Below are positions 10,875 through 21,563 of a DNA stretch of 64,000 bases, piece by piece. The stretch spans positions 62,001 through 126,000 of the forward strand of contig WSUB01000072.1 in assembly GCA_019633425.1 (NCBI GenBank), written 5' to 3'. Position numbers and translations under genes: made by a program. This DNA comes from Tulasnella sp. 424 (taxonomy: Eukaryota; Basidiomycota; Agaricomycetes; Cantharellales; Tulasnellaceae). The notes beneath the pieces were generated by a model. It saw only the letters and a list, made by a program, of their open reading frames with translations. It was not told the origin of the DNA and searched no databases. Position 1 is the stretch's first letter. Each line of letters begins with the position of its first letter.

Positions 10875-11632
10875 AGGTCCCGTGATGGTCTATCGTCGTT
10901 CTTATTTCTTTTTCTTTTTTTCAAAGCTTGGGATACAGGCCTTAGGCGCCCACGTTTTGCTACTAGATACGTTCTTTTACCACTAATATTCGCGGTGGGA
11001 AACCGCTTTCGTTTATTTGAGTTGTGCTTGTGTATCAATTAGACTTGTTTTACTCAACAGGCGCCTGCGTACAAGCGCCAGCTTCGGTTTATCTCCGTCT
11101 GGTTTACAGAACCTTTCCAATTACCGGGAAAAGCTATCGACAGCGCTGATTTTTTCTTTTCTATCAGGAAAGACTCCGACACTCGACCAGTCACTTGCAC
11201 CAAGCTGAATGATTGGTCCCGAAATTCCCTTCGAAACTCGGCCCCACGTCGTGTTAGGTTGTCGAATGATCTTAGAACAGGAAGTGATTTAGGATAATAT
11301 GCACTTATCCGGCTAGTCAAGAGAGCATCTCAAGCGACTGAATTTCTGTCTCTGGAGTCGTGTCCGGAGTCGAAGTTCGAACATTCGGGAGTTGCGCGCG
11401 CTGTTAATTGATCCACCCTTGCAACGTGCATACTCGCCGACTTTTGTCCACCACAACGAGACTGCAATGCAAGGCAAGGCACAGTGAGTATATATGCACA
11501 AGGCTAGTGGCTGGGCGGGCTGATTACATCTTCATCCACCTCCTCCGCTCAGTGCAATCTTCTTTCGCCGGGTTGACGTGCTCCCACCGCCAGTTACAAT
11601 AAAACCTTACACACCCAAGACCTCGCTAACCA
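10875..11632. other. Intergenic between DUF6533 copy 1 and F-box 1
   Basis: About 760 bp. It holds the presumed 3' end of the DUF6533 gene and the promoter of the F-box gene, with T-rich tracts near 10900. Open frames on either strand look random. Confidence 0.4.
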
Positions 11633-13227
11633 ATGCTTTGTTCAGTCCTTGAGGATCCAAGCTGGCGCAATTCGTCTCCTTGTCCCCCAAGTCCGCCTTG
11701 GTGGATTTGCAATGCATTGGCACGGGATCAGGTCGCGCCGTACCATCGTCCTCGGTTAAGTCAAGACCTCGCTCGGTGAGTTCCGCAAACTTTGGTATCA
11801 AGTTCATCAGGAAGAACTACTCTCTAACGAACATTGCCTGTAGGACAAGAAGAATCACCAAACCCCAAGTTGCTGGGCTTACGCGATACCAGCGCATTGT
11901 ATTCCTGGACCCATCCGCCAAAGTCTACTATCCAACCTGCAAGCTATGGAACGACTATCTGCCCATCCACCGCCTTCCTATGGAGCTCCTCTCGTATATC
12001 TTTCTACTCGCCATCACACCTCGCGGGCTGGAGCTCATGCCCGGGAGGCATCCCATCGCAAGGGTCTGTTCGCTGTGGCGAGCGATCGTCCTGGACACAC
12101 CACACTTCTGGACAACCATTTCCAACGAAACATCGCCCAATGCCGTGGAGCTCAAGCTACAAAAGTCCAGAAACATGAAGTTGGATTTTGTTTACGCGTC
12201 GCGAAAAGACTGGCAACGGTACCGATGGCATTCGGGGCTACTCGGGCCAGTGCCTTCTAACTACGAGGTCGAGCCATGGATTGAAAGCGGGCCATTCATG
12301 AGGCTCATTAGCAGCCATATGTGGCGCTGTGGCTCCTTTTGTGTCCGGGTACCCGGGGGTCACTGGGATCATCGTTGGATGTGCTCTGACTTCCAGGGAT
12401 TTTGCATTCCCCGGTTGAGCGTTGAAGGAGACGCACCCGATTTCGGATGGGACAAGCCGACGATTCGCTTCCCCCAAGATGTTCGCACCCTTACCCTTAC
12501 AAACATCGACGTATCGTGGCAGTCAAATTACTTCCCATTGCTCGTCAGCCTTCAGCTGAGTGATGTCATCAAGACAACATTCAGACGGTTCTTGGCTGAA
12601 CCGATTCAACCATCCGGCTCCAACTTAATTGCGGCCATCTTCAGAGCTTGCCCTTGTCTTAAAGCTCTCAAATTAGGTTCATTTCGAGGGCGCTTTGACA
12701 CCAAGGTCGATCAAACTTTGAAGCAAGGTCTAATCACCCCGCCACCCTGCCTCGACAGCCTGGAATTGCGGGGACCATCCCCTGAATTCTTCGGGCATGT
12801 GCTCGACGAAGTCGATATCTCCAGTCTCTCCAAACTCATTATATACACGATAAACCCGGGCCAGAATCCCAGCGATATGGCAGCGGCACTCTGCTGGGAC
12901 GTTGGAGGACGGTCATTACTTCAACGGGCAATTGACGAGGCAAATTGCGAACGCCTGACCGTTTCCATCGGCAGAGGCCCCACATCCTGGATAAAAGTGA
13001 ACGATAGGGGAAGGAGGATCGACATCGAGCTGCTAAGCAGAGATTCCTCGGGCGCGACCGACCGTGCCATTCTCGGCGCAATCGAGAACCCCGTTAATGT
13101 GGAGATTTTCGGCAAAATAGATGACCCGCTCTTCGAGTATCTTCGAGGGGGGTCGACTGTCTCCGACATCCGTCGCCGTCCGTATCGGGGAAGAGGATCG
13201 GGGACGTTCGAGACATATGTATTGTAA
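11633..13227 (+). CDS. F-box-like protein 1
   Basis: A probable substrate adaptor of an SCF ubiquitin ligase, based on the F-box-like helix IHRLPMELLSYIFLLA and the following HPIARVCSLWRAIVLDTPHFWTTI, the typical layout of Agaricomycete F-box proteins. The rest contains leucine-rich repeat-like segments (RTLTLTNIDV, LKALKLGSFRG, LDSLELRG) that would bind a substrate. The model has exon 1 at 11633-11775, an intron 11776-11843 (donor GTGAGT, acceptor CTGTAG) and exon 2 at 11844-13227, giving 508 residues in phase. The ATG at 11633 is the only in-frame start found. The long open frame alone begins at a non-ATG codon in a different exon-1 frame. Paralogs lie at about 14651 and 17165. Confidence 0.75.
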
Positions 13228-14650
13228 AGCGCCATCCAGAACATCACCTATCGCAGTCTGGCAACGGACCCCCTGAGAAGAGCGAAGGTGGCATCGTTGA
13301 AGCAAATGGGAAAACGACTGATCCATGGAGAGATATTAGAGACGTCGATATCGTGTTCGACAAATTAAAATACATATGTAGTTACTGAGAGTGCAAAAGG
13401 CGGCCAAGCTTAAGATAGTGAAAACGAAGGGTTGTGGAGGTTGTGGACTGTGCGACCCTGCTTGGTCGTCATTTATTCAGGGAAACTTTGATTAACTCCA
13501 GGAAGGTGGAAAGCCCTACGGGCCTGGCCTTACGCTGCTTGCAGAAATGTCAACCTAGCCGGTATCTGTGGGGCCAAATCTCCCATTTGAAGTTCAATCT
13601 AACGTAGATTATCGCATGACCTTACCATCCCAGCAGAGCAGTCATGAGTGTCGAGATTGTATAAGTGCCAAACGTCACCTCCCTCGAATTTATCGGTGTT
13701 TGCTTCAGGGACGACTGGCTCGTGCAAGAGACTACAACATGTGCCACAAACAGGCTTGGTGCTTTGCACAATCACTGGTGAAGGGGAAAACATTAGATAT
13801 TAAATATATAGGTACCCCACTCAATCTTCGCAACTCCGGTCCTCCCGTTGGATCTCCAAAACAGAACATAACACGCTGTCATGTGTCGATTGCTCTTTCG
13901 GCGTCTCCCTGTTATTTCCCGGCAGCTTCCCAATAACTGACCAATACTCTCAACATAAACCTCCTTCTAGTTGAGAGACTTAGGTATTCGATTACGGTCA
14001 CCCAGATCAGCGGATTGCTTCCGGATCCCTAGACCCCGGGCCTCAAGCTCCTTCGCACATCGATGCCATGATCGATGCACTGCATAAGTTTATCGAGCGC
14101 CCAGCGGAAGATCCCAATGGAGAAATGCCTCTGTTAACTCATACATATTCCGTTAATGAGGACAATATTTCTGCGTTAGCCAATGTGATCATCCCCTCCG
14201 GGAAGCCGAAGTTTCGACCTGGATGTTCAAACCTTATTTTTTGCGCGCGTGTTACCCAAGCGCGGCCCGGGGCGTTCCACTTGTCCCCCTTGTCCCCGTG
14301 CAGGTCCACTATATATATTTTATCTCCTAACGTCTATGGCTTTAGACCTACACGAGAAAGCACAGTGAGTTGGGATGCAGACAGCCCCTTAGGTGTCCAT
14401 TAGGACTGACGTTTTCCTTTTTCGCTTTCACAGCGTCCTCCTTAAAATTCTGCTATTCTTTGCCAGTTAACATGAATCCGGGCTACCCAACACCACTTTG
14501 GCCAACGCTCGTCTCGTATATATTCCCTCCGTCCTCTTCTTACCCTCGCCATTATTTCGCGAGGCCCATGCCAGTTCCGTTTTGGTGGGATATGCTCGGG
14601 TGGGTCCATCGTGTGAGTTTGCTTTAGCACCCCGCTCATCATTCGACCCA
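13228..14650. other. Intergenic between F-box 1 and F-box 2
   Basis: About 1.4 kb. A 122-codon frame at 13568-13936 has no recognisable content. AT-rich short tracts occur near 13800 and 14310. I see no gene. Confidence 0.4.
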
Positions 14651-15948
14651 GGCCCAGCAAACGAGACTTTGTGTCTGGGACGAGTGACACGGTTCAAGTT
14701 GTTGTGATCACGCCGCGTGGTCAGAGAGTTCTTCTGGAGCCATCTGCAAAAGTCTACTACGCAAGTTGCAAGCTATGGAACGATTATCTACCCATCCAGC
14801 GTCTCCCAACGGAAATCCTCTCATACATTTTCCTACTCGCCATGACAACTTGCGGCCCTGTGCAGAAGCCGAGCAAACATCCCATCGACCTTGTGCGGAA
14901 GCCGAGCAAACATCCCATCGCGAGGGTCTCCGCGCTGTGGCGAGCGATTATCATCGATACGCCAGAGTTCTGGGCGACCATCTCCAACATATCATCACGC
15001 GCAAGCTTGGAGCTCAAGATAAAACGATCCAAGAACTCAAAGTTGGATTTTGTGTACTCGCCAAGAGCGAGCTTTCACGAGCCATTCCTGGATGGCGAGC
15101 ACTTCATGCAGCTCATCGGCCCTCATATGTGGCGATGCAACTCATTCCGTATCCGGGTATTCAGCGATGATGAGCGCTATGACTGGGTGGCCCTTAACTC
15201 CCCGGGATCTCGCGTCCCCCAGTTGACGGTTGAATCCTCCGACCGCTCCGGAACGTACCTCCGAGGGGGGTTCATAACCGGAGAGGTACACAACCTTTGC
15301 CTTGAGAACATTAGCATACCCTGGCAGTCGAACTGTTTCCCAAGTCTTCTATCTCTTCAGCTCACCGGAGCCATCGAGTGGCGGCCCTCGCTCTACAACC
15401 TCCGGTCCGATCGGACACAGGCCGCATTCCATGTGGTTGTAGACATACTTAAAGCATGCCCATGCTTGAAAGTGCTTAAAATAGGCTCACTTCGCGGGAG
15501 ATTCGACACGGATGCTGATGTAGTGTTGAAGCAAGACCAATTTACCTCATTTCAAAGCTTGGAAAGTCTAGAAATGCGAGGACCCGCCAGCGCGTTGTTC
15601 TGGCAGGTACTCCACAAACTTCATTTCCCAAACCTTTCTAAGCTGTATATCTACACAACCGACTCGGGTCCAAACTCGCAAAAGCTGACAGGCGTACTCT
15701 GCAACAACATCGGAGGACAATCATTGCTTCAAACTATAATTTACAGGGCGAATTGCGAGCGTCTGAACGTTTTTATTGGTCGAGGGGATTTAGAGGGGAT
15801 CAAGCTCCAAGGAGCAAATGCCTCCGGGACGAGCATCGATCTCGATCCGCTGAGCAGAGAATCCTCGTTCTCAACCGCGCTTGCAGAAATTCTACGCGCT
15901 ATCAAGAGTCCTGTCAAGGTCAATGTTTTTGGCAAAGTGGATGACTAG
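14651..15948 (+). pseudogene. F-box-like protein 2, probably degenerate at both ends
   Basis: Clear paralog of F-box 1: PSAKVYYASCKLWNDYLPIQRLPTEILSYIFLLA, broken here into pieces VYYASCKLWNDYLP and IQRLPTEILSYIFLLA, then HPIARVSALWRAIIIDTPEFWATI and similar leucine-rich segments. The reading frame is open to 15948. A probable acceptor near 14650 (CGACCCAG) matches the phase-2 intron of F-box 1, but no upstream exon in that phase has an ATG. The protein stops at FGKVDD, where F-box 1 continues for about 30 residues. A 33-bp tandem duplication (about 14859-14924) inserts an extra KPSKHPI unit just after the F-box. It may be a pseudogene, or a gene whose first exon I missed. Confidence 0.55.
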
Positions 15949-17164
15949 TTATCCAATCCTTTCCGGAAACGTTGTGTGTCACCAACCTTTGCCACCCACA
16001 GTATTGGGAGGGTGATGGAGGAGATACGTTGGTCATTAGCCATTTCCTTCATAGTAATTCTTTCGGTGTTCTGGTTAGATGTATTCTTTGGTCTGCGTTA
16101 AATAAGCGAAATCGGCACCTTTTGAATACAAGAACGAGGGTCAATCGCTTACCAATCTGAAAACAATTCGACACTAATACAGTTCATTAGAGCCAACTAG
16201 TACCTCAAACTTGGTGCCTGACTCCGTTGTCGAGGAGGTGGACTGCGGTTGACTTAAGTTTTCATTGCCAGAGGGTTTTCGGAGTGAAGGTGCAAAGCAA
16301 CAAGTGGAGAAGGTGACATCTTCGAGCTGGACATTCAATCTCAGGGTCTCGCCACAGAACATTTGTGGTGCTACCGCGCTTATCTCGTAAGAAATCCACA
16401 GTTTCATATATTGGCACTGCGAGAACTTGATCTCCGAATAGGGCATGCCTCATAGCCTCAGTAGGCTTTTTAGACGGATTCCTAGCTCGGTCATAGGAGG
16501 AAAACGATATAAAATAGCAGATTAAATAAACTAACCCTAAAACGTTGTAAATGTGTGTAGTCCGAAGAGGATCGAAGCGCTGATGGCCTGTTCATGCACT
16601 GCCTTCAGTGACAATCAACCGAAATCTGCGGGGTAAAAGGATTTGCTCGCCGGGACTGTCCCTGGATGATCACTTGAATGCCAATTTGCTGTGACTGTTC
16701 GCACGATTTAAACATCCATACACAGTGATAATGGCAATCGGCGGTGAAGGGCTGGTGGCTGGCCAGCCAGCAGGAGCGCCTTCGCATCGCCTCATACGGA
16801 GTTGACAGTGCTCGCTTCAGGGAAGATGCTTGGTGCAAGACGTCACGACAAGGTTTTTCTCTTGCACATTTGCCGATAATGGGAGCGGCAAGTCACTATT
16901 AAAGAACCTGGGTCTTTACAAGCGGATGATGCCTGACGAAGCTCACAGGTATTCTTTGCACCTCGGTCTCCTCACGCAGTACCCGCGCCCACACTCCATA
17001 ATCCTGCCCCCCACCCCGGGTTGCCGCGCCGAAACTACCGGTAGTGTGGACTGTTACATAAGAAATTCAGGACTTATCAAGAGTCACCAACCCAACTCTG
17101 TAAGATCAAAGCTGGTTTGCGTTCCTTGGCACTTGCAGCTTGCTGATCCGGAGTTCCTGGCAGG
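15949..17164. other. Intergenic between F-box 2 and F-box 3
   Basis: About 1.2 kb. A minus-strand frame at 16174-16446 (90 codons) is the only longer one. It has no start context, neighbours or domain that I can recognise, so no gene is called. Confidence 0.4.
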
Positions 17165-18628
17165 ATGGTGTTACCCCAAGTCACTAGAGGTTCAACTACC
17201 AGAACCATCGCAGAAAACACCAACCACGACGATTCCTGCTCAATAAATCAGCTTCCTGTCGAGGTTCTCTCGCATATCATCCTCTTCTCCTTCAGGCCTA
17301 AGGACTTAATTCACCTGCCGACCACCAATGGAGCCGCGCGCGTCTGCGTGTTATGGAGAACCATTATTACGGAGTCACCTCAGTTCTGGACGTCAATTAC
17401 CAATCAGTCTACTGAAGGCAACATCAGACTTAAACTACACAAGTCAGCCAACATGAGCATTGACATCCTCTACGATGGATGTTCCAATCGGCCAGCCCCA
17501 GGGCCCTTGGGGATGCAAGCAGGTCCATTTCTGAAGCTTATAACACCATATATCGATCGATGGCGTTCCGTCTCTGCGAAACCACCAGTCCAAGACTTCC
17601 TAGCGTCTCTCCTTACGTTGGTAAACGCTCATAACAAGCACATCCCCGTTACTATCAAGCTTCCATGGCGCCCAAAAACAAGAAGACTATCAATGGATCT
17701 CCTTCCCTCATATCTCTGCAGTTTCCGACTCGAGGGATCACTCCCGTCGTGGGCTCAGAATTACAATTACACGCTCACAACCTTCGAGCTAGGTGGATCC
17801 CTGGAAAAAACTGGAGACTCTTTGCTTCAGGCCCTCGTCAAGACCATAAAGGCTTGTCCAAGCCTCACCACTCTCCGAGTAGGACCCCTAGGTCCAAGCC
17901 CGTCCAGTAATCGATTCTCCAGGAAGACAACTTCGGGTGGGGCCATAGCGCCGTCACTCCAACGACTGGAACTACGAGGCGCACACTCCGGCCTCTTCGC
18001 GAGGTTCCTCAAAGCGGTGGGCATGCCTAAACTCTCAAAGCTCTTTATTTACAGCACCAACAGAAGTCAGTTGGTCGACGGAGTTGCAGCTTCACTGACC
18101 CGTGATGCGGGAGAGGGGTCATTACTACAGTTGGTCCTTGACAACGCGGGGTGCGACTCTCTATCCATCTCAATTGGCCGAGCTACTACATCGGAGTGGA
18201 TAAAGATGCATGGATTGAATGGAGGCAGAAGTATTTTGGAAGTGGAACTTCTCAGGAAAGCCGGCGCAGTGACGGGAGGCATGTTCAAGCTTAACCCGGT
18301 GACGGTACCAGTACAGCTCAATCTGGTCGGGACTCTGAGCGGCCTAGTACCATTGCTCCGAAGGATGCCCACAGGTTTCCACCTCCGCTATCGACCACAT
18401 CTAGATACAGGATGGCAGGGCTTCGTTCTTAGCGGGGAGGATGCGACTAATCTGCCGCCTCAGTGGGAACATACTCTCGTGCCTACCAAAGCTTCGCCCC
18501 TCTCAACCTTTATCAAGAGGTGCTACGCCTGGTTTTCGACGGAGATGCGTTACGGAGACCCTGTGAGAGAGCGAAGGTTGAGGGACATAGAGCTGGGTTT
18601 CGATACGACGAGATACAATAGACCTTAA
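17165..18628 (+). CDS. F-box-like protein 3
   Basis: A single open frame of 487 residues from ATG 17165 to TAA 18628, with no intron needed. The F-box is INQLPVEVLSHIILFSF, followed by AARVCVLWRTIITESPQFWTSI as in F-box 1. Leucine-rich repeat-like segments follow (LTTLRVGPLG, LQRLELRGAHSG, LSKLFIYSTN). It is more diverged from F-box 1 and 2 than they are from each other. The expected role is recruiting an unknown target to an SCF complex through Skp1; that is inference from the F-box. The N-terminus is short and starts just 30 residues before the F-box. Confidence 0.8.
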   Translation: MVLPQVTRGSTTRTIAENTNHDDSCSINQLPVEVLSHIILFSFRPKDLIHLPTTNGAARVCVLWRTIITESPQFWTSITNQSTEGNIRLKLHKSANMSIDILYDGCSNRPAPGPLGMQAGPFLKLITPYIDRWRSVSAKPPVQDFLASLLTLVNAHNKHIPVTIKLPWRPKTRRLSMDLLPSYLCSFRLEGSLPSWAQNYNYTLTTFELGGSLEKTGDSLLQALVKTIKACPSLTTLRVGPLGPSPSSNRFSRKTTSGGAIAPSLQRLELRGAHSGLFARFLKAVGMPKLSKLFIYSTNRSQLVDGVAASLTRDAGEGSLLQLVLDNAGCDSLSISIGRATTSEWIKMHGLNGGRSILEVELLRKAGAVTGGMFKLNPVTVPVQLNLVGTLSGLVPLLRRMPTGFHLRYRPHLDTGWQGFVLSGEDATNLPPQWEHTLVPTKASPLSTFIKRCYAWFSTEMRYGDPVRERRLRDIELGFDTTRYNRP

Positions 18629-19379
18629 ATGTTCACGGATCTACGGGTTCTGTTGTACGAGTAATACTAACGACGGTACTGAATTCAGCCATAAAGTGCA
18701 ACCGGTCGGGGAAACGACAATCGCCGCGCCGCGCCGCTGTTCGCGGGAGGATGGTAGAGTTTCAAAGGATAGTGATTAAATGAGCTTCGGCTGTCACTTA
18801 GCCACTAGTGGGAAGTAGCGGGGAATGCCGGCAGGGAAGATCGTCGCTATGTTTGTTTCATTCAGGACCACATGGTCCCACGCCGTAAGCCGTTCGTAAT
18901 CCTACCCTGTGCTCATTTGCACCACCCCGCCTTATGCATCTGAACCGCCAGTCCAGTGCGGCTTCACCATCTTGGCACAAATGCCAACCATGCGTGGAAG
19001 AACTGCTCAGCCGACGAACAGGGGGAACGAGGAGCTCCATTTGCGCCGTAGAGTAGTTTCAGTTCGACCCCACCATCAAAGTCTAACTCCATAGGCTTTC
19101 AGCATCTCTCACGCGTCGCCGAGAAACATAAAGGCTTTATTCCACGTCGCCAATCCGACTTGGATAAACTCGTCGATCGAGCTGAAAAGATAGTAGACCA
19201 TCAGAACTCTTCAGCAGTGGACACCTCCCCCCCCCCCCTTATGTGACCCTCGGCCCTCCCGACGCTCCCTCCTCGTCCACCGCCAAGTGAAAGATCATTG
19301 AAAATTAGACCACAAGGTATCATTTTTCAAATTACCCCAGCACCAATCGATCTATTCTTGTGGGTTCCCTGGAGAAGAC
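18629..19379. other. Intergenic with a 12-C homopolymer
   Basis: About 750 bp between F-box 3 and DUF6533 copy 2. It contains a run of 12 C at 19227-19238 and a GC-rich patch around 18720-18740. No gene is supported. Confidence 0.5.
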
Positions 19380-21236
19380 ATGGATTTCACGTTTGATGCC
19401 GACAGGTATTTGAGCGTCGCCGAGAATACCGACGTAACGCGATTTTGCACGGTACGTTTTGAGTGCTGAGTCCTTGACTGGGTTAGGCGAGTATCTCGCT
19501 AAATTACACATGCTTTTCAGTTAGCGGCCGTCGTGACTTTGTTCTGGGATTGGAGTGAGGACAACACAGCAGCGGCGATGTCCAGCCCCTCACTGACCTG
19601 ACCATCCTGAACCATATAGTCACACACCTCGACGATGAAGTAGACTATATCTGGAAAAGAGATTGGAGAATGGCTGGCAAGCCACTGTACTTGGTAAGCT
19701 GGCATGATGACAAACCGACGCCCACCAGTTTTCATGCTTGTTTGGGTTCTCTCAGATCATTCGATATGGGGGTTTTGCTTTTCAACTATTTGATCTGGTC
19801 CAAATGCTTGGGTCCTGGGGCAAGAAGGTGCGCCATTCTTTGGTATCAACTGACAGACCTAACCCAACCATTTCTGCGCTTTTCATCTTTAGTTGTGAGT
19901 TTATCCGACCGTATCAAGGCTGCTATCGTTTATCTGAAATTTCGATTCGACCAAAGCTGCGCGCTCTACTACATTCTCATTCCGATAGCAACACCGGTAA
20001 GCTGGGATGGTCCATTCATCATTTGTGCAGAGATTTGGACATAAATATACTCCGTCCACAGGCTTTCCTATTTGCAGTAGACATCGTTTTGGCGTATCGC
20101 TCCCTCTGTCTGTACCGTCTCAACCGTCGATTGGTTACAGTCAACATCACGTTCTTCTGCGTTGCGGTTGCAAGCACAGCTGCAATTGTCGGGTATTCGT
20201 TCTCGAAATTCGGTGTCGTAGCGACTCCACGATTCATAACAGGATGCTGGGCTACAATGCCGTCTACGATATACATGACAACGGTTCCTCGTACGTACTA
20301 TGAGCTCTTTCGCTACCTTCAAACGTCAAAGCTGACATGATCGTTGGGCTCGAGCATTGATTTTCGAGCTTTGGCTCTTCTCCTTGGTCGTTTACAAGCT
20401 CATAGTTTACACGAGAGAAGTGGGTAGACTGTCGAAGGAGAGTATCCTCCAGCTGCTTGTGAAAGATTCTATGAACTGGTTTTTCATGTACGTGTTCGGC
20501 CGCCACCTTTGTTATGTTCGAGGCCTGACCAGCGACATTAAAAGTATTGCAGCGATGATATTATGGAATGGCCTAAATCTCGCCCTGGCTCCGGTGAGAC
20601 TCGAGAATCAATCTTTTGAAGCATTTCAAACGTACTAAATAACGGAACTACTCTAGGAAGGCCTTAGGGGAATGGCTTTGCCGTGAGTTTTGTGGTCGCG
20701 GCGAAGATTTAGTTGGTTGATCCCTCTTTCTCAGATTATTCCGCACCTTCATTGTTGTTGGCGGCTGCCGACTGCTCATCCATATGCGCCAGCAAATGTA
20801 CAAGAGCACTCGGTATAATGATACTGTCGCCACGGCCCTCGAGTTTGGAGGCAATCGTACTGGGCAAAGTCACGATTCCTACAGCTCAGACCTCCGTCAC
20901 AAGCAGCGGGTACTGCGCGTCGCCCAGCAGATCGGACTGCCTCCTGCCAGTACTCGACTAGTGTCAATGTGGCCTGACACTCTGACGGACGGGGAGGGAG
21001 AAAGGCCACTGGAATTGGGTCGCATGCCACCGGATGAACTCGCTATCGTTGAGAATGGATGGCGAGCTGCAAAGGACCACTCGGAAGATACATCGCTTAC
21101 AAGAAGTTACTTGGGGTCGGCGGAATCTGGAATGGGTTGTTCGAGGACAGACCAAGACAAAGGTGACGAGGAGCGGCATGATCAAAATTGGGTGGGTGAT
21201 CCTCCTGGCCTGCCAGAGCCAGCTTACCATGCCTAA
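19380..21236 (+). CDS. DUF6533-type multi-pass membrane protein, copy 2
   Basis: Full-length homolog of copy 1. It starts MDFTFDADRYLSV. The next exon begins LAAVVTLFWDW, then ITHLDDEVDYIW, KPLYLIIRYGGFAFQLFDL, FCALYYILIPIATP, AFLFAVDIVLAYRSLCLYR, TPRFITGCW, FELWLFSLVVYK, KDSMNWFF, LFRTFIVVGGCRLL, and a hydrophilic tail with IGLPPAS and WPDTLT. About seven membrane segments are likely; function unknown. Two points are unusual. A 2-nt exon TT (19893-19894) between introns 19828-19892 and 19895-19956 is needed to keep frame. One acceptor (AAAAG before TATTGCAGCG) is weak, but aligning with copy 1 residue by residue supports it. The order DUF6533, F-box cluster, DUF6533 suggests segmental duplication. 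Confidence 0.75.
19893..19894 (+). other. Predicted 2-nt microexon (TT)
   Basis: It is preceded by a pyrimidine-rich acceptor ending CATCTTTAG and followed directly by donor GTGAGT. The upstream exon ends in phase 0 (AAG) and the downstream exon begins C TGC. The codon becomes TTC, giving an aromatic residue before Cys, where copy 1 has Tyr-Cys. Without it the frame is lost. Confidence 0.6.
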
Positions 21237-21560
21237 TATAAATCGCTCGTTGTATTATGGCTGCATTATCTTATTTGATGATCTGGAATCATGCATATCA
21301 GATATGATGTTCCTACGTCGTAGCTCGTTTGAACGCGTATGCATATGGCTGGCGACCACGAAGCTTGGAAAAATGACTGACCCCATATCAATGACCCACT
21401 CTCTGGAATCTGGAGTGGGCGAATGCGACTTTGCGTTCCTGATTGATCAGAGTCCACCTCCCCATCCCTGGAACCGTCTTCTTGCGCTTGGCCATTACGC
21501 GCCCGTTCGCGGCACGTGACGAGCCTCAGTCAAGATTCGAAGAGCTCAACGATCAGGCCA
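21237..21560. other. Intergenic upstream of SKI8
   Basis: About 320 bp between the DUF6533 stop and the SKI8 start codon. Presumed promoter; no motif was recognised. Confidence 0.4.
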
Positions 21561-21563
21561 ATG
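21561..21563 (+). other. SKI8: First coding exon of SKI8 consists of the ATG alone
   Basis: ATG is followed at once by GTGAGC. The next exon begins TCTCAGCAATTTG after TTTAG and reads SQQFVHAHD, matching the usual fungal Ski8 start after Met. No in-frame ATG exists in that exon. Confidence 0.75.

Noticed and set aside
11680..11843. Long F-box 1 frame starting at 11680 without intron
   Set aside because: That start is TTG. An ATG at 11633 plus a well-formed phase-2 intron gives a better model.
16174..16446. 90-codon minus-strand frame between F-box genes
   Set aside because: No domain, no supporting exons, and only a single frame among several of similar length.
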